64,000 nt of DNA from an uncultured Bacteroidales bacterium (GTDB lineage: Bacteria; Bacteroidota; Bacteroidia; Bacteroidales; FEN-979). The notes beneath the pieces were generated by a model that did no database searches, was not told the DNA's origin, and was given only the letters and a program-made list of their open reading frames with translations. The first letter of the stretch is position 1. Each line of letters starts with the position of its first letter. Shown one piece after another: positions 36,015 through 43,636 of this stretch. The stretch covers positions 30,031-94,030 of the forward strand of contig CAJBYO010000077.1 of assembly GCA_903959905.1 (NCBI GenBank), written 5' to 3'. The position numbers and the translations under genes were made by a program.

Positions 36015-37976
36015 TCAGAATCTTCTTGAAATTTGTATGTATGTTCCCTTGAAGTTTATTTTCTCGCCAATGTAGTTCCGCCTGTAAACCTCCACACCGG
36101 CAGTAAGGTATAGCTGGTAGATCACAGAGGTGAATTCAAGCCTGGCCGTGAAAAGGTCCAGGTCAATCTGGCGGCCCTGCTGATTCCTGTACATGATATC
36201 AAGGTTCAGCCTGGTTTGACGGGCGAAGGCATATTCAACCTTCCCTGTAATATCAATGTACCGCTGAATCCTTGATAAAGGTTCATCCAGCATGGTGTAA
36301 TTCTGCATGTCGCCGTTCATCGACAGGGTAAGCTTGTTGAAAAAGGTCTTCTGCACATTGAGGAACACTTTAATAAGGTGGTAAGGCAGAATGGTGCTGT
36401 TGTAATCCTCATATTCTGCTCCCCCGCTAAACATTCCGGTGGTCACCCTGAAACCGACCTGGTGCTGTGTAAACTTGTTAAGAACAATGAAATCTGTGTT
36501 TTCAAGATTGCTGTATCTCTGTGTGGCAAGCCTGTAGTAAACATCCACAATGCCTTTGAGGAAAGACATGTTTGCTGAGAACATGTTATTGTTTGATTCA
36601 TACTTGTACGAACCGGGCTGTTTTACTTCATAATCAACATAAACAGTTCCGTCGTTCGGGATGAGCCCGCTCGGAATCCTTCTGATTTCAACATATTTGC
36701 CCCGGGTGATCAGGATGTAGTCAAGACCCAACTGGTAAAAAATGGTACCGGTGATATCTTTTACAATGACAGAAAGCACGTTGATGTAAGGCCTTTTCAG
36801 CAGGGTGATTTTACTGTCGGAAAGAAAATAATCCTCATTGACAATATTCAGGTTCGTTGAATCACTGACATAGTTCTGGCGATAAAGAAAATAGCCGTAG
36901 GTCAGTTGCAACTGGCCCCAGGGTAATTTCTTGCTATAGTTCAGGTCAAACCCTGTTTTGCTGCTGGTTTCGGTGAAAACACGCTGTGAGAGCGTTGAAT
37001 ATTCAAAGTAGATCCTGGAGTTCAGGCTGTTGAATAATTTGTGATTCAGTGAATTGGTGGAGGTGTGCTGGATGATCCTGCCATAGAGCTGAGACGTATT
37101 GTGGAAATTGTAGTTTGAGATAAACGTGAAATTCAGCGGCATTTTGATCAGGAGATTCTCCATGAACTGGAAACGGTTGAATTTGTAGCTGCCGTATTGA
37201 TGGTCATTCGATACCGTGGTGTTGAAATTAAAAACCCGTTTTTTTCCAAGGCCTACGATGCTGTTGAAATATATATCGTCAACCGTGTTGGCTGTATAAA
37301 AACTGTTCTCGTTCAGGTTTGAGTTGAACTTATGCGAGTAGATGAGTTTTTGTTTATCGTATGACGTAAATGCCTGATCAGCCCTGGCCTCAAACTGGGT
37401 TTGATCAATTTTAAGCCTGCGGCCGGTTTGTATTTCTGTTTGAAGCAGGTTGCGTTTGTAAAAGTCAAAGGTCAGGGGGATAATCTTATTGCTGTATGTC
37501 AGTGAGCCTCCCACATATTTGTTGGTTGTTTTCACATCCGTCAGGTTTTCACGCCTTGCGTAACTCTCATCATAGGTTGCTGAAGCCATGAGACTCACCT
37601 TTTTCCTGTTAAAGAAGGATGACTGGATGTTGAGGTTCTTCACGGTTCTAACCTCAGAATAATCCTGGATAACCAGGTAATGGTTTTTGTTGGACTCCGG
37701 CATATAGGCCGCGCCAAGTTCAAGTTCGCAGAAATTAGGGTGGATGACGTAAGTGCTTGCATTCATGAGGATGCCGCCCGAATAGTAATAACTCTGCTGG
37801 GACTCGGAAATTTTATCGCCGGTTTGTTGCTGATTCCGGTAGAATCCCCTGAACCTCAGCTCCCCTGAATAGGCTCTGACACCAAACAGCCTGAACGCTT
37901 CCGGGTTTTGCTGTGCATAGCCAAACCCGGATAAGGTTAAAAGGAGGGCAACTAAAATGAAACGTTCGGTCTTCAA
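36015..37976 (-). CDS. Outer-membrane beta-barrel, probable porin of a porin-cytochrome conduit
   Basis: 653 aa. A signal peptide (ending GYAQ) is followed by alternating amphipathic strands throughout and a C-terminal ISRRF, with the terminal Phe expected of a BAM-assembled barrel. It lacks the plug and TonB box of a TonB receptor. It lies between a 5-heme lipoprotein gene (11 bp upstream) and a 9-heme cytochrome gene (1 bp downstream). By analogy to MtrB/PioB/OmbB systems it would hold a cytochrome in the outer membrane. I see no sequence similarity to MtrB that I could defend, so the assignment rests on barrel character plus context. Confidence 0.72.
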   Translation of the reverse strand: MKTERFILVALLLTLSGFGYAQQNPEAFRLFGVRAYSGELRFRGFYRNQQQTGDKISESQQSYYYSGGILMNASTYVIHPNFCELELGAAYMPESNKNHYLVIQDYSEVRTVKNLNIQSSFFNRKKVSLMASATYDESYARRENLTDVKTTNKYVGGSLTYSNKIIPLTFDFYKRNLLQTEIQTGRRLKIDQTQFEARADQAFTSYDKQKLIYSHKFNSNLNENSFYTANTVDDIYFNSIVGLGKKRVFNFNTTVSNDHQYGSYKFNRFQFMENLLIKMPLNFTFISNYNFHNTSQLYGRIIQHTSTNSLNHKLFNSLNSRIYFEYSTLSQRVFTETSSKTGFDLNYSKKLPWGQLQLTYGYFLYRQNYVSDSTNLNIVNEDYFLSDSKITLLKRPYINVLSVIVKDITGTIFYQLGLDYILITRGKYVEIRRIPSGLIPNDGTVYVDYEVKQPGSYKYESNNNMFSANMSFLKGIVDVYYRLATQRYSNLENTDFIVLNKFTQHQVGFRVTTGMFSGGAEYEDYNSTILPYHLIKVFLNVQKTFFNKLTLSMNGDMQNYTMLDEPLSRIQRYIDITGKVEYAFARQTRLNLDIMYRNQQGRQIDLDLFTARLEFTSVIYQLYLTAGVEVYRRNYIGEKINFKGTYIQISRRF

Positions 37977-37987
37977 CTTTCAGTCGG

Positions 37988-38572
37988 TTATCTTAATAAC
38001 ATTTTGTCGTCTCCGCCATGCGGATTGTGGCATTCGGTGCAGTTTGCATCTGCAATGTCTTTGTGTGCCTCATTTTGCATCACCTGTCCTGATTCGTGGC
38101 AATAGAGGCAAAGCTGCCTGCCCTTTCTGATCAGCAGGTTTTTGTTGTCGGCACTGTGCGGGTTGTGGCATTTGTTGCAGAATCCGCTGGCTGCAGGTGC
38201 ATGTACATTCTTGAATTTTTCGCTGAAATCGTCGTGGCATTGCACGCAGAGCTCAGGTTGCGGTTTTACGAACTTCCCCATGGTGGTTTGGTCGTGGCAG
38301 GCTCCGCATTGCTTTTGCTTGTAGGGCGGGTGGAAAGTGGTGGAGGCGATTTCGGTTCTGCCCGGAATGAGCACTTTCATGGCCGAATCGCGTTTTTTCA
38401 GGGAATCTGATTGTTTAATTGCCAGGCTGTCGACCGGGGCAGGCACACCGTCAAAGAAAAAGGATAGTGTTTTGTGCTGGCGTGCGGGGGAACAGCTGAG
38501 CAACTGAATCAACAGGATAATTGAAAAAGAGGAAAGAAATATTTTTGTAATACGCCTGTATCCGCTCATCAT
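37988..38572 (-). CDS. Five-heme c-type cytochrome lipoprotein
   Basis: 194 aa from ATG 38572 (an adjacent ATG at 38569 and an upstream ATG at 38614 are possible). The lipobox is LLSC (Cys about 26), so it should be lipid-anchored. Five CXXCH motifs are CGACH, CVQCH, CNKCH, CLYCH and CTECH; CNKCHNPH, CLYCH and CTECHNPH show doubled-CXXCH spacing. It ends GGDDKMLLR. It is the second gene of the porin-cytochrome operon. A role on the periplasmic or outer face of the conduit is inferred. Confidence 0.87.
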   Translation of the reverse strand: MMSGYRRITKIFLSSFSIILLIQLLSCSPARQHKTLSFFFDGVPAPVDSLAIKQSDSLKKRDSAMKVLIPGRTEIASTTFHPPYKQKQCGACHDQTTMGKFVKPQPELCVQCHDDFSEKFKNVHAPAASGFCNKCHNPHSADNKNLLIRKGRQLCLYCHESGQVMQNEAHKDIADANCTECHNPHGGDDKMLLR

Positions 38573-38646
38573 CTTTCTATTCTGGCAATAATCAATTCCT
38601 CTGTTCATTTTCAACCGGAAAAACCAAAAACAGTCTTTCCCGGGTG

Positions 38647-39744
38647 TTATTTTTTGGTTTTCATCTGTTCTTTCAATGCTGGGGTCATCGGCTCAACATA
38701 CCCGTAGATATTCAATTTATCAGGGCCGAACTGGTTGGTGACAAGGATCACGTACTTCAGATGGAAAGCGGGATCAACATATTTTTGAAAATACGGCAGG
38801 TTGTCATAGTCAATAACCACTTTCGCCGGGAGCCACATGTCGCCGGGCCCTTTATAGCTTCCGCCGAAGAACATGAGAAGTTTTCCATCCTTGTTAAAGA
38901 TCTGTGTGTTCTCAAATCCGGCATCCACCACGTACACGTTCCCGTCACGGTCGGCAGCAACACCTTTCGGCCGGGCAAACTGGCCAATGCTTTCTCCAAA
39001 GGTGCCTATGGTGTCGTGAATTTTACCGTCGTGCGAATAAACCTTTACTTTAAAATCGCCAAAGTCGGTAACATATACTTTCTCCGGGCTCACAAAAATG
39101 TTGGTCGGGCTGTACAGATGCCCGACACTGTCGGGTTGAATCTCGGGAAACCTGTATAACAGCCTGTGGCTCGAGTCCTGGCTGTATACATTCACCTGGT
39201 GACCGGTCATGTTTGGCACCCAGATTTTGCCATCCTTAACGAAAACGTCGGTAGGCTTGAAATCATCCTTTTCCCCGAAACATGAGCGGTATTCTCCTTT
39301 TTCATTAAAGACGACGATCTGCTTGCGATCGGCATCAGCAACGTACAGGTTTCCCTGCTCATCAACAAAGCAATTGAGCGGAACCTTTAACGCGCCAAGT
39401 CCGGTCGGAATAAATTCAGTAAAAGAATTTTTGTTGAGGTCAATAATGTCAAAGCCTTTTTTAAATGTATCGCAAATGTAGATTTTCCCTTTGCTGATGG
39501 CTACACCGTATGGTTTGCCGATGGTTTTAACATCCTCGGACCCGAGTACAAGCCGTTTAAACCATCCCCGTTGCGTTCCGACATCCACAGATTTTGTGAA
39601 ATGTGCAAGGAACTGGATGCGGGTGGTGTCGGGAGGAGCGGGATAGATCACAAGGTTTGCCGGTCCCCCCGAAGGGTGGAGGCTTCTGGAGCAGGAGAGC
39701 AGCAGGGCAAGCAGCAATATAGATAAGAGGAATCTTAAGGCCAT
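38647..39744 (-). CDS. NHL-repeat six-bladed propeller lipoprotein
   Basis: 365 aa from ATG 39744, giving a lipoprotein signal with LLLSC; the longer start at 39819 would bury it. Six NHL-type blades (about residues 75-320) carry the LYVADADRKQIVVFNEKG and VYVVDAGFENTQIFNKDG type of pattern. NHL propellers bind proteins or ligands, and secreted ones often stand next to multiheme cytochromes. It is the first gene of the operon with the porin and two cytochromes (32 bp to the next). No clear promoter is visible; a strong hairpin separates it from the tetraheme cytochrome gene. Confidence 0.82.
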   Translation of the reverse strand: MALRFLLSILLLALLLSCSRSLHPSGGPANLVIYPAPPDTTRIQFLAHFTKSVDVGTQRGWFKRLVLGSEDVKTIGKPYGVAISKGKIYICDTFKKGFDIIDLNKNSFTEFIPTGLGALKVPLNCFVDEQGNLYVADADRKQIVVFNEKGEYRSCFGEKDDFKPTDVFVKDGKIWVPNMTGHQVNVYSQDSSHRLLYRFPEIQPDSVGHLYSPTNIFVSPEKVYVTDFGDFKVKVYSHDGKIHDTIGTFGESIGQFARPKGVAADRDGNVYVVDAGFENTQIFNKDGKLLMFFGGSYKGPGDMWLPAKVVIDYDNLPYFQKYVDPAFHLKYVILVTNQFGPDKLNIYGYVEPMTPALKEQMKTKK

Positions 39745-39824
39745 CAGATTTACTGTGTAACAATGAAATTCTATTGAATGAAAGGGATGGGAACTGCATA
39801 AAATGCGTGGTTTCCCCATTATAT

Positions 39825-39856
39825 GGCAAAAGGGCGAATTAATCCGCCCTTTTGCC
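39825..39856 (-). terminator. Strong bidirectional hairpin between two cytochrome units
   Basis: GGCAAAAGGGCG (39825-39836) pairs perfectly with CGCCCTTTTGCC (39845-39856), with an 8-nt loop and A/T flanks. It lies 32 bp past the stop of the tetraheme gene and may attenuate read-through into the NHL-porin operon. Confidence 0.8.
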
Positions 39857-39887
39857 GTATAATTCGGTTAAAGCGAATTATATCAGT

Positions 39888-40520
39888 TTATTTATCGTGG
39901 CAGGTAAGGCACAGGGCGCTTGCTGCATTGCTTTTCAGCAGAAGGCTGGCGGTGCCGGCAACACTGTTGTGCACATCATGGCATGAAGCACACTGAACTT
40001 TTCCTGCGAACAGCATGTCAGTTGCAATGGTGCCTGAAGGGGTAATACCTGATAAATGAACACTCGGGTCAAACAACTGACCGTCGGTTGTTGCCAGGGC
40101 AGTATTGTAAGTAAAAGAAACCGGGTGATCGTTGCTCAGGTCAGTTCCGATATAACCAAGATCTCCGGGAAGCATTTTGTTGGTTCCGTTGGTTACACCG
40201 CCAAAATTTTCAAGGGCTACCGTACCGTCATGGCAGCTCAGGCATAATTTTGAATTTCCATCAGGCTGTCCTACAACAGCGTTCATGGTAGAGGAGGTAT
40301 ACAGGGAGAATGTGGCTGTTGTTAACTGGTGGTTCCATAACGGAGCTTCCGGCAACATTGATCCATTGTGTGGCGTATGACACACTTTGCAAATTTCACC
40401 ACTGGTATTCCAGGTCTGGGTGGAGAAATCGTGCGCTGAACCTACGATAGTCTGTGCTTTGATAATTGGGGTAGATATTACCAACGCAACTACAGTCATT
40501 AATAAGGCTAATTTTTTCAT
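39888..40520 (-). CDS. Tetraheme c-type cytochrome under a sigma-54 promoter
   Basis: 210 aa. ATG 40520 is chosen because it gives a normal signal peptide (MKKLALLMTVVALVIS...) and follows AAAAGGAAAACC. Four CXXCH motifs are CKVCH, CLSCH, CASCH and CLTCH; the protein ends at the last one (CHDK). Blocks CHTPHNGS, GQPDGNS, CLSCHDGTVAL, NDHPVSF and DGQLFDP are shared with the N-terminal half of the 12-heme cytochrome at 43637-45346, so the two are paralogues. It is expected to be periplasmic or exported. It has its own sigma-54 promoter (40560-40575) and tandem activator sites right after the regulator gene. Confidence 0.9.
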   Translation of the reverse strand: MKKLALLMTVVALVISTPIIKAQTIVGSAHDFSTQTWNTSGEICKVCHTPHNGSMLPEAPLWNHQLTTATFSLYTSSTMNAVVGQPDGNSKLCLSCHDGTVALENFGGVTNGTNKMLPGDLGYIGTDLSNDHPVSFTYNTALATTDGQLFDPSVHLSGITPSGTIATDMLFAGKVQCASCHDVHNSVAGTASLLLKSNAASALCLTCHDK

Positions 40521-40559
40521 TGGTTTTCCTTTTTTGGTTAGTATTTTGGCATTTAGTAT

Positions 40560-40575
40560 TACAACAAGCGTGCCA
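40560..40575 (-). promoter_or_regulatory. Sigma-54 promoter of the tetraheme cytochrome gene
   Basis: TGGCACGCTTGTTGTA: GG at -24 and G(T) at -12 with exactly 10 nt between, against the TGGCACG-N4-TTGCW consensus (one mismatch, T for C). It predicts a start near 40549 and a leader of about 29 nt. Confidence 0.75.
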
Positions 40576-40671
40576 ATGGCATTATTGATCTGTAAACCAA
40601 TAGTGTAAGGTGAGGTTGATTGTGGACTGATAGGGCAGGAGGGCCGGGAAAGGTACAGTAAAGGTTTTTTG

Positions 40672-40710
40672 TGGGTTATATGCCCCAAAGGAGGTGGGTT
40701 ATTTGACCCA
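40672..40710. promoter_or_regulatory. Two tandem 16-bp palindromic activator-site candidates
   Basis: TGGGTTATATGCCCCA (40672-40687) and TGGGTTATTTGACCCA (40695-40710) are 14/16 identical and 23 bp apart, about two helical turns. They are palindromic in the outer arms and lie about 100 and 120 bp upstream of the -24 element. That is the usual place for NtrC-type upstream activator sites. The regulator gene ends 8 bp beyond. Confidence 0.7.
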
Positions 40711-40717
40711 CGTCTTC

Positions 40718-42139
40718 TTATAGCCTGTATTTCTTGATTTTATAGCGCAGGGTATCCCTTGAGATCCTCAGTAATTTTGATGCTTTGGTCTGGTTGTTCT
40801 CAGCTTTCTCCAATGCCTGCCTGATCATCTCCTTTTCAACTCCTGCCAGGGAGATGCCGTCATCGGGAATTTCGATGCCCCCCTGTGCGGATGAATTTTT
40901 GCCGGGAAGGCTCACCGGTTCGGGTTCATGGCTCTCTTCCCGCACCACCTGGTTAAGCTGAATGATCTCCCCAGGAAGGCTTTCAGGCTGCAGGATGCCC
41001 GTATTTTCAAGGATCACGGCCCGTTCAATGACATTGCGGAGCTCCCTGATGTTTCCCGGCCAGTCGTACCTGTTCAGCAGTTCAACGGTGGATTTATGTA
41101 TTCCTGTAATGTTCTTTTTAAACTGGTGGTTGTAGTTTTTAATGAAAAAATCTGATATCAGGGAAATATCTTCTTTATGTTCACGCAATGCCGGCAGGGT
41201 GATCTGAAACACCTTTAGCCTGTAATAAAGATCCTCACGGAAAACTTTTTCTTCAACAGCCTTCCTGAGATCTTTGTTTGTAGCTGCAATGATCCTGATG
41301 TCAACCGGGATGCTTGCAGTTCCCCCCACCCGCCTGATCGTCCTGTTTTCAAGAACACCAAGGAGTTTAATCTGCGTTGACATGTTGATCTCCCCGATCT
41401 CATCCAGGAAAACGGTGCCTCCGTCGGCAATTTCAAAGAGTCCTTTTTTCTGCTGCTTTGCATCGGTAAATGCACCTTTTTCATATCCGAAAAGTTCGCT
41501 TTCCAGGAGTGTCTCGGGAAGTGAGGCGCAGTTAATGGTCACAAAGGGCTTCTCTTTCTGGCCGCTTTCCTGGTGAATGGCGCGGGCAAACAGGTCTTTC
41601 CCTGTGCCGCTCTCCCCCAGGAGCAGGATGGTTGTGGTTTGGGTCCTTGCAATCTTTTTTGAAAGCTGCTTGATCTCCTTTAAAACAACGGATTCCCCAA
41701 TAATATGATCGAATGTGATGGTTTCTTTCTGTTGCCTGCGCAGGATCTGCACCTCCTTTGTCATGGCAAGCTTCTGCGTTATGCTATTCAGGATTACGTC
41801 TATTTCCTCAAAAGAAAAAGGCTTGTTGACATAATCGGCGGCACCGGCTTTCATTGCCTTTACAGCGGTATCGATGGAGCCGAAAGCGGTCATGAAGATG
41901 ATGGCTGTCTCTTCCTCCACCGATTTTATCTTCTGGATCACCTCCAGCCCCTGCATCTTAGGCAATTTATTATCGGTAAATACAATTTCCGGGTGATGCT
42001 GTTCAAATACCCTGATGCCCTCTTCCCCCGATTCCGTTGTAAAAACCTTGTAACCTTTTGAGGTTAAGTGTTTCTCAAGCGACCACCTGATCAGTTTCTC
42101 ATCTTCAATGATGAGGATTTTCAATTGCTTCGTTGCCAT
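40718..42139 (-). CDS. NtrC-family sigma-54-dependent response regulator
   Basis: 473 aa. A receiver domain (about 6-120; acidic pocket Glu12/Asp13, phospho-acceptor Asp56, Thr84, Lys106) precedes the AAA+ domain (about 145-380). That domain has Walker A GESGTGKD (175-182), the sigma-54 contact loop GAFTDA (222-227), Walker B GTVFLDEIGE (241-250) and a later arginine-finger block YDWPGNIRELRNVIERA. A Fis-type HTH closes the protein (KAENNQTKASKLLRISRDTLRYKIKKY). It should activate sigma-54 RNA polymerase once phosphorylated by the kinase encoded 8 bp upstream. Its likely targets are the GG-N10-GC promoters in this locus. Confidence 0.93.
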   Translation of the reverse strand: MATKQLKILIIEDEKLIRWSLEKHLTSKGYKVFTTESGEEGIRVFEQHHPEIVFTDNKLPKMQGLEVIQKIKSVEEETAIIFMTAFGSIDTAVKAMKAGAADYVNKPFSFEEIDVILNSITQKLAMTKEVQILRRQQKETITFDHIIGESVVLKEIKQLSKKIARTQTTTILLLGESGTGKDLFARAIHQESGQKEKPFVTINCASLPETLLESELFGYEKGAFTDAKQQKKGLFEIADGGTVFLDEIGEINMSTQIKLLGVLENRTIRRVGGTASIPVDIRIIAATNKDLRKAVEEKVFREDLYYRLKVFQITLPALREHKEDISLISDFFIKNYNHQFKKNITGIHKSTVELLNRYDWPGNIRELRNVIERAVILENTGILQPESLPGEIIQLNQVVREESHEPEPVSLPGKNSSAQGGIEIPDDGISLAGVEKEMIRQALEKAENNQTKASKLLRISRDTLRYKIKKYRL

Positions 42140-42147
42140 TGTTCAGT

Positions 42148-43620
42148 TCATTTCAATATCCGGTTGTCGGCATAAACCGGCAGTGTGATGTAAAAAGTGC
42201 AGCCTGTGCCTTTATTGTTTTCAAACCAGATCTTACCCTGGTGCTTTTCAATGATATCCTTGGAGATAGCCAGTCCGAGCCCGGTCCCTTTGGTATGGGT
42301 GGTAAAAAACGGTTTAAAGATATCATCTGTAATTTCTGCCTGGATTCCCGGGCCGTTGTCCTGCACAGCAATCACAATCATGTTCCTGAGCTGGTCAAAG
42401 CTCGTTTTGTAAAGAATAACACCGTTTTCCTCTATCGCTTTCAACGCATTAACACTAAGGTTCATTAACACATTTCCCATCAGTTCATGGTCAAAACAGG
42501 TGGCCGGGATGTCCTGCTGCAGATTCACCTCAAATTTAACGGTTTTATTGTGTTCCTGGTGCTGCAGGAAGAAAACCATTGATTTTATTGTTTCGTTGAT
42601 TTCACCTTCATGCATGCGCACCTCGTTCGCCCTGGAGAATTTCAGGAGGTTTGAAATGGCCTGTTCCACACGGTTGGCCTGGCGCTGGATCTCCTCCAGG
42701 ATGGGCTTGTTGTCGTCATCCTTTGTGTCGGCAATGATAATTTCCATCGCCCTGGCAATACCGGTTATCGGGTTCCTGATCTCGTGTGCAATCCGTGCCG
42801 ACATCTCGCCGATCGTTGCAAGCTTTTGCGAATTCTGCAGCTCTTTCTGGTGGTAATTATCCAACTCATCCCTTGTCCTGACAAAGGTGTCGAGCATTTC
42901 GTTGAAACTTTTTCCCAGGCTGCCAAGTTCCTTAACTTCAGGTATGGCAAGCCGTGTTTCAAGATCTCCCCGGTTAACCAGGTTGATGGCGGAACGGAAC
43001 TGGCTCAGTGAACTCCTGATGAAACGGTAGTGCAGAAAAGCCACCAGGATGAAAATGCAAATCAGCAATAACAGGGTATAAAAAAAACTGAATTTCCAGG
43101 TAAAGGAGATGATCTGCTCAGTTTCGTGGTTGGAGAGGTCAAGAATGATCATTCCGAGGTTTTTTTGCGCCGGGTCATGGCATGAATAACACGATGGCGT
43201 ATTCTGCAGGCGGATAAACACACGTTTGAAGGGGATCGGGCCGGTGCGGTAGGTTTTAATGGAAATATCCTTATTCCCGGCATATAAGCTGCGAAAGTTG
43301 GCCGTATCATCACTCAGCATTTTGTAATACGCCGGGAAAATAACTTTTGACTTTGAGTCCACAAGATAGGTCCTCAGTACATCTTTGTCTTTTTCCATGT
43401 TTTTCAGCAGAGACCGGATGACGCCCCCGTCGTGCTGCCTGATTGAAAAATAGTACTGGTCCCTCAGCAGGTTTAACTCCTCAAAATTCTCTTCATTCGT
43501 GGAAATCAGTTTATTTTTCAGCGTTATGTTATATAACGTAAAAGCAGCAGCTGAGAATAATGTTATGCCGACAACGAGTGTTCCGATTATTTTAACCCGG
43601 AAAGAGAGCCAGTTCATCAT
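42148..43620 (-). CDS. Sensor histidine kinase with a c-type heme site in its sensor domain
   Basis: 490 aa. TM1 (about 9-31) and TM2 (about 176-198) enclose an exported sensor domain of about 140 residues with one CXXCH (CYSCH, Cys144-His148). This looks like the c-type-heme (DUF3365/Tll0287-like) sensor group. A HAMP-like linker, then the H-box IAHEIRNP (His279), N-box NVLMNLSVNALKA, G1 DNGPGI and G2 GTGLGLAIS follow, so all catalytic boxes are present. With a heme outside the membrane it may sense redox state, oxygen or NO and phosphorylate the downstream regulator. It lies 16 bp after the 12-heme cytochrome gene. Confidence 0.9.
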   Translation of the reverse strand: MMNWLSFRVKIIGTLVVGITLFSAAAFTLYNITLKNKLISTNEENFEELNLLRDQYYFSIRQHDGGVIRSLLKNMEKDKDVLRTYLVDSKSKVIFPAYYKMLSDDTANFRSLYAGNKDISIKTYRTGPIPFKRVFIRLQNTPSCYSCHDPAQKNLGMIILDLSNHETEQIISFTWKFSFFYTLLLLICIFILVAFLHYRFIRSSLSQFRSAINLVNRGDLETRLAIPEVKELGSLGKSFNEMLDTFVRTRDELDNYHQKELQNSQKLATIGEMSARIAHEIRNPITGIARAMEIIIADTKDDDNKPILEEIQRQANRVEQAISNLLKFSRANEVRMHEGEINETIKSMVFFLQHQEHNKTVKFEVNLQQDIPATCFDHELMGNVLMNLSVNALKAIEENGVILYKTSFDQLRNMIVIAVQDNGPGIQAEITDDIFKPFFTTHTKGTGLGLAISKDIIEKHQGKIWFENNKGTGCTFYITLPVYADNRILK

Positions 43621-43636
43621 GAGGATTTATGTTGAG

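Noticed and set aside
39779..39826. Sigma-54 promoter upstream of the NHL-porin operon
   Set aside because: TGGGG...GC is present, but with 9 instead of 10 bases between GG and GC and a poor surrounding consensus.
40718..43620. Nitrogen regulation pair NtrB/NtrC
   Set aside because: The domain layout is NtrC-like, but the kinase has a transmembrane heme-binding sensor and the genes sit among cytochromes, so a nitrogen role has no support.
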